From Actinomycetota bacterium (GTDB lineage: Bacteria; Actinomycetota; Acidimicrobiia; Acidimicrobiales; Acidimicrobilacustridaceae): 35,282 nt of DNA. Positions 1 to 8,959 of this stretch are shown in pieces (the first letter of the stretch is position 1; each line of letters starts with the position of its first letter). Position numbers and translations under genes: made by a program. The DNA lies in NCBI GenBank assembly GCA_009703275.1, contig WLGJ01000004.1, forward strand, positions 1 through 35,282, in the 5' to 3' direction. The notes below the pieces were generated by a model. It saw only the letters and a list, made by a program, of their open reading frames with translations. It searched no databases and was not told the DNA's origin.

Positions 1-162
1 GCCGTCGTGGTGGCAGCCGACCCATCAGCACCGCCCACGCTCGATGAACTCAGAGACCACGTGAAACAGACGCTTCCTGCATACTGTGCGCCACGACGCA
101 TTGAGCTTCTCGATGCGCTTCCACGCACTTCACTTGGAAAAGTCGAACGCAAATCGCTCTAG
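1..162 (+). CDS. Acyl-CoA synthetase / AMP-dependent ligase, C-terminal end (5' partial)
   Basis: Reading frame 1 is open from the window edge to a TAG at 160-162 and encodes the last 53 residues of a protein. It ends with the pattern LPAYCAPRRIELLDALPRTS followed by LGKVERKSL, the hallmark of the C-terminal lid domain of ANL-superfamily adenylate-forming enzymes. The lysine in the TSLGKVxR stretch is the conserved one that completes the adenylation active site. Such enzymes activate a carboxylic acid with ATP and transfer it to CoA. The enoyl-CoA hydratase 25 nt downstream suggests a shared acyl-CoA pathway, probably cotranscribed. Substrate cannot be told from this fragment; fatty, aromatic or o-succinylbenzoyl CoA ligase are all possible. 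Confidence 0.8.
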   Translation, partial: AVVVAADPSAPPTLDELRDHVKQTLPAYCAPRRIELLDALPRTSLGKVERKSL

Positions 163-187
163 CGACACTTGCACCAAAGGGGAACCC

Positions 188-1006
188 ATGACTGAAAATG
201 ATGCACCGAGCCTTCTTGTCGAACGCGAAGGACCAGTACTCATCCTCACGATGAATCGACCACATCGTCGAAACGCGTTGGTACCCGACATGCTCGTGCG
301 CTTCGCCGATGCGTGGGACCTCGCTGACTCTGACGATTCCATTCGCTGCGTCATCCTCACCGGTGCAGGCGATGTCGCCTATTGCGCCGGTGGCGACTTG
401 AACGATGGCTGGATGTCCGGCGAAGTCACCGAAGAAGCAAAGCGAATTCAAGAGCGCCTCAAAGAAGATCCAGGTGTCGTCGGCAAGGGTTTGCTCCTCA
501 CCCATTGGTGCACGAAACCGATCATTGCTGTCGTAAATGGCCAGTGCATGGGCGGTGGTTGCGAAATGCTGCAGGCCACTGACATCCGAATTGCCGAGGA
601 ACATGCAACGTTCGGCGTTCCCGAAGTGAAGCGGGGCCTCATTGCCGGCGCCGGATCAACCATGCGCTTAAAGCGACAGATTCCCTACGCCGTCGCGATG
701 GACATGCTCATCACCGGTCGCGTACTCGATGCCGAAGAAGCACTTCGCTGGGGACTCGTCAGCCACATCGCACCGAGTGGCACCGGAATGGCAAAGGCCC
801 GAGAAATTGCTGACGTCATCTGCGCCAATGGTCCGCTCGCGGTCAAGGCTGCAAAGGCTTCAGTTATTGCGACAGGCTGGCTTCCCGAATCTGAAGCACA
901 GCCGATCGAGATCGGATTCGTTTCGCCTGTCATGCGCTCAGAAGACGCCAAAGAAGGCATGAAGGCATTCTCCGAAAAGCGCACACCCAACTTTCAGGGC
1001 AAATAG
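188..1006 (+). CDS. Enoyl-CoA hydratase/isomerase family protein
   Basis: A 272-residue crotonase-fold protein. The frame stays open upstream to position 86, but ATG at 188 is chosen because a purine-rich AAAGGGG box lies 4-10 nt before it and the family N-terminus (short beta strand, then LTMNRPHRRNAL) starts here. The oxyanion-hole segments are visible as YCAGGDL (residues 65-71) and MGGGCEM (121-127). Glu126 and Glu146 (in FGVPE) match the two catalytic glutamates of classical crotonases, so true hydratase activity on a 2-enoyl-CoA is plausible. It follows the end of an acyl-CoA ligase on the same strand by 25 nt, which suggests an operon for acyl-CoA degradation or modification. Substrate is unknown. 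The gene ends 12 nt from the convergent aldo/keto reductase. Confidence 0.85.
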   Translation: MTENDAPSLLVEREGPVLILTMNRPHRRNALVPDMLVRFADAWDLADSDDSIRCVILTGAGDVAYCAGGDLNDGWMSGEVTEEAKRIQERLKEDPGVVGKGLLLTHWCTKPIIAVVNGQCMGGGCEMLQATDIRIAEEHATFGVPEVKRGLIAGAGSTMRLKRQIPYAVAMDMLITGRVLDAEEALRWGLVSHIAPSGTGMAKAREIADVICANGPLAVKAAKASVIATGWLPESEAQPIEIGFVSPVMRSEDAKEGMKAFSEKRTPNFQGK

Positions 1007-1018
1007 CGAAGGCGTAAC

Positions 1019-1846
1019 TCAGTTCATGTCTGACGGAAGCGGACCGAAGCGGCCGTCTTCCCGATCGATTGCATCGATCATGGCCATGTCATCTTCGCTG
1101 ATCGTGAAGTCGAACACATCGAAGTTCGACTGAATTCGCGACAGCGTTGCCGATTTCGGAATAGTGACGATCCCGTGTTGGATCTCCCAGCGAAGGGCGA
1201 TCTGCGCAGGAGTTCGACCGTAATTGTTGGCCAACATCACGAGAAGCGGATCATCGTCAACCGCTCCACGAGCGATGGGGCCCCAAGCTTCGGTCACGAT
1301 TCCATGAAGGTCATGGAAGTCGCGCAGAAGTTTCTGTTGGAAGAACGGGTGCAGTTCGACCTGATTCAGCGCCGGAACGACTCCGGTTGCTTCGATGATC
1401 CGATGCAGGTGTTCCGGCTCGAAGTTCGAAACACCGATTGAGCGAACTCGACCAGATTCACGAAGTTCGATGAAAGTTTCCCAAGTTTCGACGTAGAGAT
1501 CGTTTCCTGGCGCTGGCCAGTGGATCAGCAGAAGATCGAGGTAATCGAATCCGAGGGTTTCGAGTGAGCGTTCGAGCGATTCCGTCGACAGGGATCGACC
1601 CTGCGAACTGTTCCAGACCTTTGTGGTGACGAAGATGTCCTCACGGGGCAGACCGCAGTTGTTCACCGCAGCGCCGACGCCTTCCTCGTTGAAATAGCCC
1701 CATGCCGTATCGATATGGCGATAGCCGATGTCGATCGCCTGACCCACGAGTTGCTCGGCATCATCTGCCGGAATCTGAAAGACGCCAAAACCGATTTGCG
1801 GGATGGAATGGCCGTCATTGAATTCGATATGAGGGATCTGCGACAT
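1019..1846 (-). CDS. Aldo/keto reductase (2,5-diketo-D-gluconate reductase-like)
   Basis: A 275-residue NADPH-dependent carbonyl reductase of the AKR5-like group. The catalytic tetrad is complete: Asp46 and Tyr51 in GYRHIDTAWGYFNEE, Lys76 in VTTKVWN, and His109 in LLLIHWP. The cofactor-binding IPKSA segment occurs near the C-terminus, as expected. The open frame runs further upstream, but ATG at 1846 gives the usual family N-terminus (MSQIPHIEFNDGHSIPQIGFG). A TACGAT box lies 6 nt before this ATG with no Shine-Dalgarno sequence, so the mRNA may be leaderless. It is divergent from the thioredoxin-domain gene with only 40 bp between them. The physiological substrate cannot be inferred. Confidence 0.88.
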   Translation of the reverse strand: MSQIPHIEFNDGHSIPQIGFGVFQIPADDAEQLVGQAIDIGYRHIDTAWGYFNEEGVGAAVNNCGLPREDIFVTTKVWNSSQGRSLSTESLERSLETLGFDYLDLLLIHWPAPGNDLYVETWETFIELRESGRVRSIGVSNFEPEHLHRIIEATGVVPALNQVELHPFFQQKLLRDFHDLHGIVTEAWGPIARGAVDDDPLLVMLANNYGRTPAQIALRWEIQHGIVTIPKSATLSRIQSNFDVFDFTISEDDMAMIDAIDREDGRFGPLPSDMN

Positions 1847-1852
1847 GACCGC

Positions 1853-1858
1853 ATCGTA
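1853..1858 (-). promoter_or_regulatory. Putative -10 box of aldo/keto reductase (leaderless)
   Basis: TACGAT on the minus strand, six bases before the ATG at 1846. The spacing puts the transcription start at or next to the start codon. No convincing -35 box or Shine-Dalgarno sequence is seen. Similar boxes precede four other genes in this window. Confidence 0.4.
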
Positions 1859-1873
1859 GGACCTCATCGCCGA

Positions 1874-1879
1874 TACCCT
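1874..1879 (+). promoter_or_regulatory. Putative -10 box of the thioredoxin-domain gene (leaderless)
   Basis: TACCCT on the plus strand, seven bases before the GTG at 1887. This matches the TANNNT-to-start spacing typical of leaderless actinobacterial transcripts. The region that would hold its -35 overlaps the -10 box of the divergent reductase. Confidence 0.4.
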
Positions 1880-1886
1880 CCCGGCC

Positions 1887-3872
1887 GTGACAAATCGCCT
1901 CGCGAACGAAACCAGCCCGTACCTCCGCCAGCACGCTGACAACCCCGTTGATTGGTGGCCATGGGGGCCTGAGGCCCTCGCTGAAGCGGAACGCCGAGAT
2001 GTTCCCGTGCTTATTTCCGTCGGCTACTCGGCCTGCCATTGGTGCCATGTCATGGCTCATGAGTCATTCGAGGACGAAGCAACTGGCGAACTCATGAATC
2101 GATTGTTCGTGAACGTCAAGGTCGACCGTGAGGAACGACCCGATGTTGATGCGGTCTACATGGACGCTGTTCAGGCGATGAATGGCCATGGCGGTTGGCC
2201 TATGACGGTGTTCTGCCTACCCGATGGTCGCCCATTCTTTGCCGGAACCTATTTTCCGAAGACCTCACGTGGCGGGCATCTTGGTTTCGCCGAGCTCTGC
2301 GAACGCATCAATGAGTTGTGGAACACCCGGCGGAACGAACTCGTTGAACAAGCCGCCACCGTCACTGAGGCAATCGATGAGGGCGTGCAGCTCCCGCACC
2401 CAACACAAGAACCAGACGGTTCGCTCTTTGCAGCAGCCACTGCTGCGTTAGTCGGCCAAATCGACAAGATCGATGGTGGATTCGGATCGGCACCAAAGTT
2501 TCCCCAAACGTTTGCCATTGACGCTTTGCTTCGCCAGCACGCGCGAACAGGTGACCCCGAGGCACTCAAAGCCGCACTCCTTTCGCTCGACGCGATGGCA
2601 GCCGGTGGCATTTACGACCACCTCGGCGGCGGCTTCGCCCGATATGCCACCGACAAACGATGGCTCATTCCGCATTTCGAAAAGATGCTCTACGACGAAG
2701 CACTCCTTGCACGCGTTTACCTCCACGCCTGGCAACTCACCGGCGAACCGCGCTTTCTCCAAACACTTGAAGAAACAATCGAGTACGTGTTGCGCGACCT
2801 CCGACACCCGCTTGGCGGTTTCTATTCCGCCGAAGACGCCGACTCCGAAGGCGTCGAAGGAAAGTTCTACGTCTGGTCAATCAGTGAAATCCGTGAGATT
2901 TGCGGTGACGATGCCGATGCTGTCATCGAATGGTTTGGAGTCACCGAGCACGGCAACTGGGAACACACCAACATTCTCGAACGCGTCGTTCGCGGCGATC
3001 TCGCTCGACCCGATGCTGTTGAACGAGGCCGAGTCGCACTTCTTGCAGTTCGCGACAAACGAATTCGCCCAGGCCTCGACGACAAGGTGCTCGCCGAATG
3101 GAACGCACTCATGCTTTCCACGATTGCCGAAGCGGCAGCGGCAACGGGTTCCTCCAAATGGCTTGATGCTGCGGTTACAAACGCGAACTTTCTTTGCGAC
3201 AACCTGCGGGTGAATGGTCGCTGGATGCGTTCGTGGCAAGGCGAAGCCCGCGTCTTGGCCTTCAGCGCCGACTACGGGGCCCTCGTCGATGCATTCGTTC
3301 GCGTCCACGAAGCCACCGGTGATCCCCGCTGGCTCAATGAAGCCGCCGCAACCGCCGACGCGCTCATCGAATTGTTCTCCGACCCCGATGACATCGGTGT
3401 CTACACAAACGGCACCGATGGCGATCAACTCGTTGCCCGCCCCAAAGAACTCATGGACAACGCCACTGCGTGCTCAAACAGCCTCGCTGCTGTCGGGCTT
3501 CTCCGACTCGCTGCTCTCACTGGCAATGAGCGACACCGCGAGTTCGCAACCGCCATCGTCGATCGACTCGCCGAATCAGCTGCACGTTTACCGCTCGGCT
3601 TCGGCCATCTCCTTCTCGCTGCCGAACTGCGCGTTCTTGGCATTGAGGAAATCGTCATTTCGGGAGATCGCCCAGACCTGGTTGCCGAGACCCAACGCCG
3701 CTGGCTGCCTCGCAGCGTTCTCACTTGGGGAAACCCCGGCTCCTCTCCACTTTGGGAGGGCCGAGATGAACAAGGCTCGGAGGGACGGGCCTACGTGTGT
3801 CGCCAGATGGTGTGTGCTGCACCAGCATCCACCGTCGAAGAACTCGACGAACGACTCAACGCACTCGGCTGA
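1887..3872 (+). CDS. Thioredoxin-domain protein of the YyaL/SPATA20 (DUF255) family
   Basis: A 661-residue protein close to the usual length of this family. The GTG at 1887 is supported by the conserved family opening ([22 protein letters not shown]), which begins right after it. Residues about 1-165 form a thioredoxin-like domain with the typical [14 protein letters not shown] motif (a CxxC preceded by the family-specific context). The remainder is expected to be the alpha/alpha barrel related to N-acylglucosamine 2-epimerase and glycosidase toroids, with motifs such as [10 protein letters not shown] and [17 protein letters not shown]. The biochemical role of the family is not settled; redox or sugar-related functions have been suggested. 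It is probably monocistronic: divergent from the reductase, and its TGA directly abuts the stop of the convergent nitroreductase. Confidence 0.9.
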   Translation: MTNRLANETSPYLRQHADNPVDWWPWGPEALAEAERRDVPVLISVGYSACHWCHVMAHESFEDEATGELMNRLFVNVKVDREERPDVDAVYMDAVQAMNGHGGWPMTVFCLPDGRPFFAGTYFPKTSRGGHLGFAELCERINELWNTRRNELVEQAATVTEAIDEGVQLPHPTQEPDGSLFAAATAALVGQIDKIDGGFGSAPKFPQTFAIDALLRQHARTGDPEALKAALLSLDAMAAGGIYDHLGGGFARYATDKRWLIPHFEKMLYDEALLARVYLHAWQLTGEPRFLQTLEETIEYVLRDLRHPLGGFYSAEDADSEGVEGKFYVWSISEIREICGDDADAVIEWFGVTEHGNWEHTNILERVVRGDLARPDAVERGRVALLAVRDKRIRPGLDDKVLAEWNALMLSTIAEAAAATGSSKWLDAAVTNANFLCDNLRVNGRWMRSWQGEARVLAFSADYGALVDAFVRVHEATGDPRWLNEAAATADALIELFSDPDDIGVYTNGTDGDQLVARPKELMDNATACSNSLAAVGLLRLAALTGNERHREFATAIVDRLAESAARLPLGFGHLLLAAELRVLGIEEIVISGDRPDLVAETQRRWLPRSVLTWGNPGSSPLWEGRDEQGSEGRAYVCRQMVCAAPASTVEELDERLNALG

Positions 3873-4472
3873 CTACCAGCCGCCGCGGTGCACAACCTCA
3901 TCAAACGGCCGACGCGGTCGTTTCGATGACGCGCTTGGTCGCTGCTCATCGGCGGCGTAGCCAATCGCGATCGTTCCGATCGGCCGACGATCATCGGGAA
4001 TGCCGAACGCGTTCTTCACTGCACCTTCGTGTTCGAACTGACCAAAAAACAACGCGCCGAGTCCTTCATCGACGGCCGCCAGCATCGCGACCATTGCAGA
4101 GAACGCGGTGTCGACATACCAATACGGCACGGACCAGGACTCTTCACGTTCACCAAGTCCTGTTCGCACTTTGTCCTGCTCGCCGTAGCGCTCAACATAG
4201 GCAGCAGGCCACGACACGGGAATGATCAACACCGGAGCATCAAGCAGCCGAGGCCAAGGAAAAGCAGCCCGACGTTCCATCGGCAATGTGGCATCCCAGT
4301 AACGCTGGGTTTGCTCGCCTTCGAGCACGACGAGGTCAAGACCTTGCGTATTTCCTGCCGCTGGCACTCGACGCGCAAGATCGAGAACGCGATCAAGAAC
4401 ATCCGAGGGGACCGGACGCGTTTCGAACGCACGAACCATGCGCCTGTTTACGACAACGTCGGCGAATTGCAC
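3873..4472 (-). CDS. Nitroreductase family protein (FMN-dependent oxidoreductase)
   Basis: A 199-residue protein with the nitroreductase-fold opening (VVNRRMVRAFETRPVP, residues 8-23), whose arginines normally contact the FMN phosphate, and the family pattern ARRVPAAGNTQ for the next flavin-binding segment. Near the C-terminus the GTIAIGYAADEQ stretch matches the usual beta strand of the fold. GTG at 4472 is used because the first ATG lies inside the conserved FMN-binding segment; a weak AGGTC box is upstream. It follows the unknown gene at 4489-5157 by 16 nt on the same strand, so the two probably share an mRNA. Its stop codon touches the stop of the convergent gene with no base between them. 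Substrate is unknown. Confidence 0.82.
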   Translation of the reverse strand: MQFADVVVNRRMVRAFETRPVPSDVLDRVLDLARRVPAAGNTQGLDLVVLEGEQTQRYWDATLPMERRAAFPWPRLLDAPVLIIPVSWPAAYVERYGEQDKVRTGLGEREESWSVPYWYVDTAFSAMVAMLAAVDEGLGALFFGQFEHEGAVKNAFGIPDDRRPIGTIAIGYAADEQRPSASSKRPRRPFDEVVHRGGW

Positions 4473-4488
4473 TACGCCGACCTAAAGA

Positions 4489-5157
4489 TCACTTGATCTT
4501 GGCGAGATCCTCGGCCATTGCCCAACCGAAGGCAACGAGAGAGTCGCCTCGCTTGGCGCCGACGCTCTTGAACAACGCGACAATCTGCGGATCAATCTTG
4601 TCGGCTTCGAGTGATTCGTAATCAAGCGCCAACGGGAATGAGCCATCGCCAGTAGCGATGAAGGTCTTGTCGTCATACGAACTTGTGTCGATACCGAAAC
4701 GCTTGGCAAGACGACGACCCCAAGCACGCTCTTCGCCTGTCGCCTTGTGGTCGGGACGAGGAATGATGTCGTCGAGTGTGCGGAATGCTTCAAAGCCGCT
4801 CGCCGTGGCGAATCGAGTGCCCATGAGCACGTCTTCGTCGGGGAACGCCATGACGGCACGCTTGAACTGATCAGCGAGGATCGCACGCAGGACCGATGAA
4901 CGCTTCGAGGTCCGCTTGATCGATGCAAGACCGATGAGCACGCTGGGGGTGCCACCGATGCGCTCGAGTGTGCAGAACGAGAAGCCCTTGAGGCCATTGC
5001 CTTCTCGGGCGAGTGACACGAGGACCCATGCCTCGACCTGCTTGGAGAGTTGTCCGACCTCGTAGAGGCTCGGCCCATCCGCGCAGATATCTGCCATCTC
5101 GGCCAACTCAGCATCACTGAGTTGGGTGCAGTCCTTGGTAACGACCTTGATAGCCAT
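4489..5157 (-). CDS. Unrecognised 222-residue protein, possibly GNAT-like
   Basis: I do not recognise this protein with confidence. It has good codon use, a clear ATG, and an AGGGG stretch 11 nt upstream. It is a soluble, mixed alpha/beta protein without signal peptide, membrane segment or cysteine motif. The central part (about residues 45-130) reads as a beta strand (AWVLVSLAREGNG), a hairpin (LKGFSFCTLERIGG, then SVLIGLASIKRTSK), a helix (SVLRAILADQFKRAVMAF) and another strand (DEDVLMGTRF), an order that resembles GNAT acetyltransferases, but no clear acetyl-CoA loop is visible. The C-terminal third contains WGRRLAKRFGI and a helical tail. It lies 16 nt upstream of the nitroreductase in the same direction and 81 nt after dnaE. 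Confidence 0.75.
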   Translation of the reverse strand: MAIKVVTKDCTQLSDAELAEMADICADGPSLYEVGQLSKQVEAWVLVSLAREGNGLKGFSFCTLERIGGTPSVLIGLASIKRTSKRSSVLRAILADQFKRAVMAFPDEDVLMGTRFATASGFEAFRTLDDIIPRPDHKATGEERAWGRRLAKRFGIDTSSYDDKTFIATGDGSFPLALDYESLEADKIDPQIVALFKSVGAKRGDSLVAFGWAMAEDLAKIK

Positions 5158-5238
5158 GGTTCAACAGCCCCTGAAACAGACAAAACCGGAGTACTAGTTC
5201 ACCCCGACTCGCCCGCTAACGCAATTCGGCCCCCGATG

Positions 5239-8200
5239 TCAGGCCGTTACTGCCTCTGGGCCAAGCAATTCCCTGAGTTCGGCAAGAAGCCCGGCGGTGG
5301 CAGAGACCGCGAAATTGTCAGGAAGAAGCAAGACCTGGCGCTCTCCGATATGGAGGAAGACCTGAGATTCGCCGGGATGTTCCGACAGCAAGGCCTTCAG
5401 GGCACTTAAGAGCTCATCGGAAAGGGCCGCTGGACGCAGATTGATATGGACCGGTGGATTTCCGTCGACGACAGGCTCGAAGCGTTCAAGTTCCATCGCC
5501 ATGAGCTTGGGTTGGTCGTCACGGGTGTCGACTCGGCCTCGGACAATGACCACGGCGTCGTCATCGAGAAGATGGCCGTAGTTCTGCATCGTCTTCGGGA
5601 ACACCATGACCTCGACGGTGGACTGAAGATCTTCGAGGGTGAAGACCGCCATGAGGTCGCCTTTGCGAGTCCACTTCTTCTGCAGCGACGTCACCAGGCC
5701 GCCGGTCGTGCGCATGGTGCCGTCCTCAACGCCTTCGAGTTCGGCGATGGTCGACTCGGTACGACGACGAAGGGATGCTTCGGCACCCATGAGCGGATGA
5801 TCAGACACATAGAGCCCGAGCATCTCTTTTTCGAAGGCCAGCCGTTGGCGCTTATCGAAATCCTCTTCCGGGATGACGATTCGGGTTCCGGCAACCAGCG
5901 CGCCATCGTCATCGTCATCGGCCATCGAGAAAAGATCGAACTGACCTTCGGCCTCTTTGCGTCGGCGCGCAACGGTGTCGTCGATGATGCGATCGAAGTA
6001 TCCGAGCAAACCCTTTCGGGAATAGCCCATGGAATCGAAACCGCCAGCCTTGATGAGCGACTCAAGTGTTCGTTTGTTGAGAACGCTGACATCGACGCGA
6101 TCGCAGAAATCGAAGAAGTCTTCGAAGGGGCCGTTCTCGTCGCGCTCAGCCAGCATGAGGCCGACGAGACCTTCGCCAACGTTTCGGACTGCCGACATGC
6201 CGAATGCAATTGCGCGAGTGCCATCGGGTTTGTCGAAGGCGATGAAGTCGCTCACAGAAATGTTGACATCGGGCACAAGTACTTCGATGCCCATCTGTCG
6301 ACATTCGTTGAGGTACACAGCGGCTTTATCGAGATTGGTTTTTACGCTCGTGAGAAGTGCAGCGAGGTATTCAACCGGATAGTGCGCCTTGAGGTACGCG
6401 GTTTGATACGCGATGAGTCCGTAGCCGTAACTGTGGCTCTTGTTGAACGCGTAATCGGCGAACGGTTCGATGACATCGAACAAGGCCGAACCAATTTCGC
6501 GCCCGTAACCAGCGGTGTCGCAACCTTCGACGAACTTCTCGCGTTCTTTCTGAATGAGTTCGCGAACTTTCTTACCGCAGGCTTTTCGAAGGTTGTCCGC
6601 ATCGGCCAACGAATAGCCAGCAAACTTCTGTGCGACTCGCATCACGGACTCTTGGTAAATCATGAGTCCGTAGGTATCGCCGAGAAGGTCGGCGAGATCG
6701 TCGTGCAGGTAATCGATGGGCTTACGACCGTTCTTGCGATCGGCGTAATCGTTGTGCATGTTGGCGGCCATCGGACCCGGTCGATAAAGCGCCACAAGAG
6801 CAGCGACGTCTTCGAACGAGGTCGGCGCCAGCGAGCGCATCAGCGCGCGCATTGGTCCGCCTTCCAACTGGAACACGCCGATGGAGTCGCCGTTGCGCAA
6901 CAACTGCAACGTGAGGTCGTCGTCGAGCGGAACGGTATCGATATCAACATCGATGCCCTGGGTGATCTTGAGCATCGCAAGAGTGTCGGTAATGACATCG
7001 AGGTTGCGCAGACCGAGAAAGTCCATCTTGAGGAGGCCAAGTTCCTCGACGCCATGCATTTCGTACTGCGTTACGACCGGCGCGAGTTCGGGATCGGACC
7101 CTGCTTCCGGCTTTCGCTGGATGGGCAAGTATTCGGTGAGCGGCTCTTTGGTAATCACCACAGCCGCGGCATGGATGCCGTCCTGGCGACGCAGCCCTTC
7201 GAGGCCACGAGCAACATCGATGACCTGACGCGCGTCGTTGTCGTTGGCGTAGACCTCGCGGAGGTCGGCCGCCATCTTGAAGCCGTCGGCGAACTTTGGA
7301 GTTTCTTCGAAGCATGCGTGCAACGGCGTATCGCGACCCATCACCAACGGCGGCATCAGCTTGGCGACCTTGTCACCAACGGCGTAGGGGTAACCAAGTA
7401 CACGCGCCGCATCGCGCACCGCAGCGCGGGCCTTGATCGTGGAGAACGTCACGATCTGAGCAACGTGGTCACGGCCGTACTTCTCGGCCGCGTAGCGAAT
7501 CATTTCGTCTCGGTACCGAGAGTCGAAGTCCATGTCGATATCGGGCATCGAGACACGGCTCGGGTTAAGGAACCGCTCAAAGAGCAAGTCGTATTCGATG
7601 GGATCGAGATCGGTGATGCGCAACGTGTAGGCCACTGCACAACCTGCGGCGGAACCTCGGCCTGGACCAACACGAATGTTGTTGTCACGTGCGTGCTTGA
7701 TGAGATCCCAGACGATCAAGAAGTACGAAGAGAACCCCATATCGGCGATGACCTGAAGTTCGTAGACCAAACGCTCAACGATGTGATCGGGAAGTTGCTG
7801 ACCCCAACGTTCTTTCGCACCTTCGAAGGTCAGATGACGCAGGTACTCGGCATCGTTTTCGAAACCTTCAGGGAGCGGGAAATTCGGAAGCTGCGGGTTA
7901 CCAAACTCGATTTCGACGTTGCACCGTTCGGCAATCCAGAGTGTGTTGTCGCAGGCTTCGGGGACCTCGTCGAAGAGCCAGCGCATTTCCGCAGCGGTCT
8001 TCAGATAGTGCTGATCGCCATGAAACTTGAAGCGATCGGGATCGCTCATGAGTGAACCTGTTTGCACACACAGCAAAGCGTCGTGTGAGACAGCATCGTG
8101 CTGGTGGACATAGTGGCTGTCGTTGGTCGCAACCAACGGTGCCTTAATTGCGCGCGCGATTTCGAGCAACTGTGGGTTGGTGGTCTTCTGCTCGGGAATT

Positions 8201-8778
8201 CCGTGATCTTGAATTTCAACAAAGAAGTTGTCTCGACCGAAAATATCTTGAAGTCGTGCAGCCTTTTCGAGCGCGCCGCGCTCGTCGCCATTCATGAGCG
8301 CCTGCAGCACCTGCCCACCGAGACAACCGCTGGTAACGATCAGTCCGTCGTGATGTTCTTCAAGAAGCTCCCAGTCGACCTTGGGCTTCATGTAATAACC
8401 CTCGAGAAACGCCCGGCTCGAAAGTTGGATGAGGTTCTTGTAGCCCGTGGCATTCTCGGCCAACGCAGTGAGGTGGTAGTACGCCTTTCGGCCGCCTTCC
8501 GCCTCGCCACCCGAATCGTCCATACGACCCCTGCGGGTGGGGCGCTCGGTGCGACTGTCGTAGGCCTGATAGAGCTCGGAACCAATGATCGGCTTCACGC
8601 CAACGTCTTTGGCCGCCTTGTAGAAGTCGAGGACGCCGTACATGTTGCCGTGATCGGTAATGCCGACCGCCGGCTGACCATCGGCCGCTGCCGCAGCCAC
8701 CACTTCGCCCACACGCGCGGCTCCGTCGAGCATCGAGAACTCGGTGTGCAAATGCAGGTGGGTAAAGGAATCGGGCAC
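5239..8778 (-). CDS. dnaE: DNA polymerase III alpha subunit (DnaE)
   Basis: The replicative polymerase, about 1179 residues. The frame opens with a TTG at 8820, but GTG at 8778 is preferred because GGAG lies 9 nt before it and the PHP domain begins at once (FTHLHLHTEFSMLDG). The PHP metal site looks complete: HLHLH, MLDG, TDHGNM, GSELY, YYHLTALA, SGCLGG and NDSHY supply all nine ligands, as in actinobacterial DnaE1 with intrinsic 3'-5' proofreading. The polymerase active site is visible in RVSMPDIDMDFD with its paired aspartates, near residue 410. An OB domain (TTGGLVTSLQKKWTRKGD...VEVMVFPKTM) follows near residue 1000, then a C-terminal domain. The likely -10 box is TACGAT at 8852-8857. A long antisense frame across it is a codon-bias shadow. 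Confidence 0.97.
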   Translation of the reverse strand: MPDSFTHLHLHTEFSMLDGAARVGEVVAAAAADGQPAVGITDHGNMYGVLDFYKAAKDVGVKPIIGSELYQAYDSRTERPTRRGRMDDSGGEAEGGRKAYYHLTALAENATGYKNLIQLSSRAFLEGYYMKPKVDWELLEEHHDGLIVTSGCLGGQVLQALMNGDERGALEKAARLQDIFGRDNFFVEIQDHGIPEQKTTNPQLLEIARAIKAPLVATNDSHYVHQHDAVSHDALLCVQTGSLMSDPDRFKFHGDQHYLKTAAEMRWLFDEVPEACDNTLWIAERCNVEIEFGNPQLPNFPLPEGFENDAEYLRHLTFEGAKERWGQQLPDHIVERLVYELQVIADMGFSSYFLIVWDLIKHARDNNIRVGPGRGSAAGCAVAYTLRITDLDPIEYDLLFERFLNPSRVSMPDIDMDFDSRYRDEMIRYAAEKYGRDHVAQIVTFSTIKARAAVRDAARVLGYPYAVGDKVAKLMPPLVMGRDTPLHACFEETPKFADGFKMAADLREVYANDNDARQVIDVARGLEGLRRQDGIHAAAVVITKEPLTEYLPIQRKPEAGSDPELAPVVTQYEMHGVEELGLLKMDFLGLRNLDVITDTLAMLKITQGIDVDIDTVPLDDDLTLQLLRNGDSIGVFQLEGGPMRALMRSLAPTSFEDVAALVALYRPGPMAANMHNDYADRKNGRKPIDYLHDDLADLLGDTYGLMIYQESVMRVAQKFAGYSLADADNLRKACGKKVRELIQKEREKFVEGCDTAGYGREIGSALFDVIEPFADYAFNKSHSYGYGLIAYQTAYLKAHYPVEYLAALLTSVKTNLDKAAVYLNECRQMGIEVLVPDVNISVSDFIAFDKPDGTRAIAFGMSAVRNVGEGLVGLMLAERDENGPFEDFFDFCDRVDVSVLNKRTLESLIKAGGFDSMGYSRKGLLGYFDRIIDDTVARRRKEAEGQFDLFSMADDDDDGALVAGTRIVIPEEDFDKRQRLAFEKEMLGLYVSDHPLMGAEASLRRRTESTIAELEGVEDGTMRTTGGLVTSLQKKWTRKGDLMAVFTLEDLQSTVEVMVFPKTMQNYGHLLDDDAVVIVRGRVDTRDDQPKLMAMELERFEPVVDGNPPVHINLRPAALSDELLSALKALLSEHPGESQVFLHIGERQVLLLPDNFAVSATAGLLAELRELLGPEAVTA

Positions 8779-8851
8779 CGCTGGGGGCTCCGTAGCGCTG
8801 GTGTTCGAATGGGTCCGCAACTCGGCGAATTACACCGATGTGATGCCCGGC

Positions 8852-8857
8852 GATCGT
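8852..8857 (-). promoter_or_regulatory. Putative -10 box of dnaE
   Basis: TACGAT on the minus strand in the dnaE/HdeD divergent gap. A start about 7 nt downstream would give a 5' leader of roughly 65-70 nt to the GTG at 8778. No strong -35 box is evident. Confidence 0.35.
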
Positions 8858-8913
8858 AGCGTCACTCCCCCGATCCTGCTCCGGGGATCCCTGAGCCCGC
8901 CTGGGGCCGGTCC

Positions 8914-8919
8914 TAGCCT
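8914..8919 (+). promoter_or_regulatory. Putative -10 box of the HdeD-like gene
   Basis: TAGCCT on the plus strand, 40 nt before the ATG at 8960, with a strong GGAGG ribosome binding site between them. The predicted 5' leader would be about 33 nt. Confidence 0.35.
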
Positions 8920-8959
8920 TTCGTGAACCTTTCAACACCCTTACAACCCGGAGGTCACT

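Noticed and set aside
5446-8055. 869-codon open frame on the plus strand, antisense to dnaE
   Set aside because: It mirrors the codon bias of dnaE, has low-complexity composition and no family resemblance or ribosome binding site; dnaE is unmistakable on the other strand.
8779-8820. TTG start of dnaE at 8820
   Set aside because: It has no ribosome binding site, while GTG at 8778 has GGAG at suitable spacing and sits just before the PHP domain; not fully excluded.
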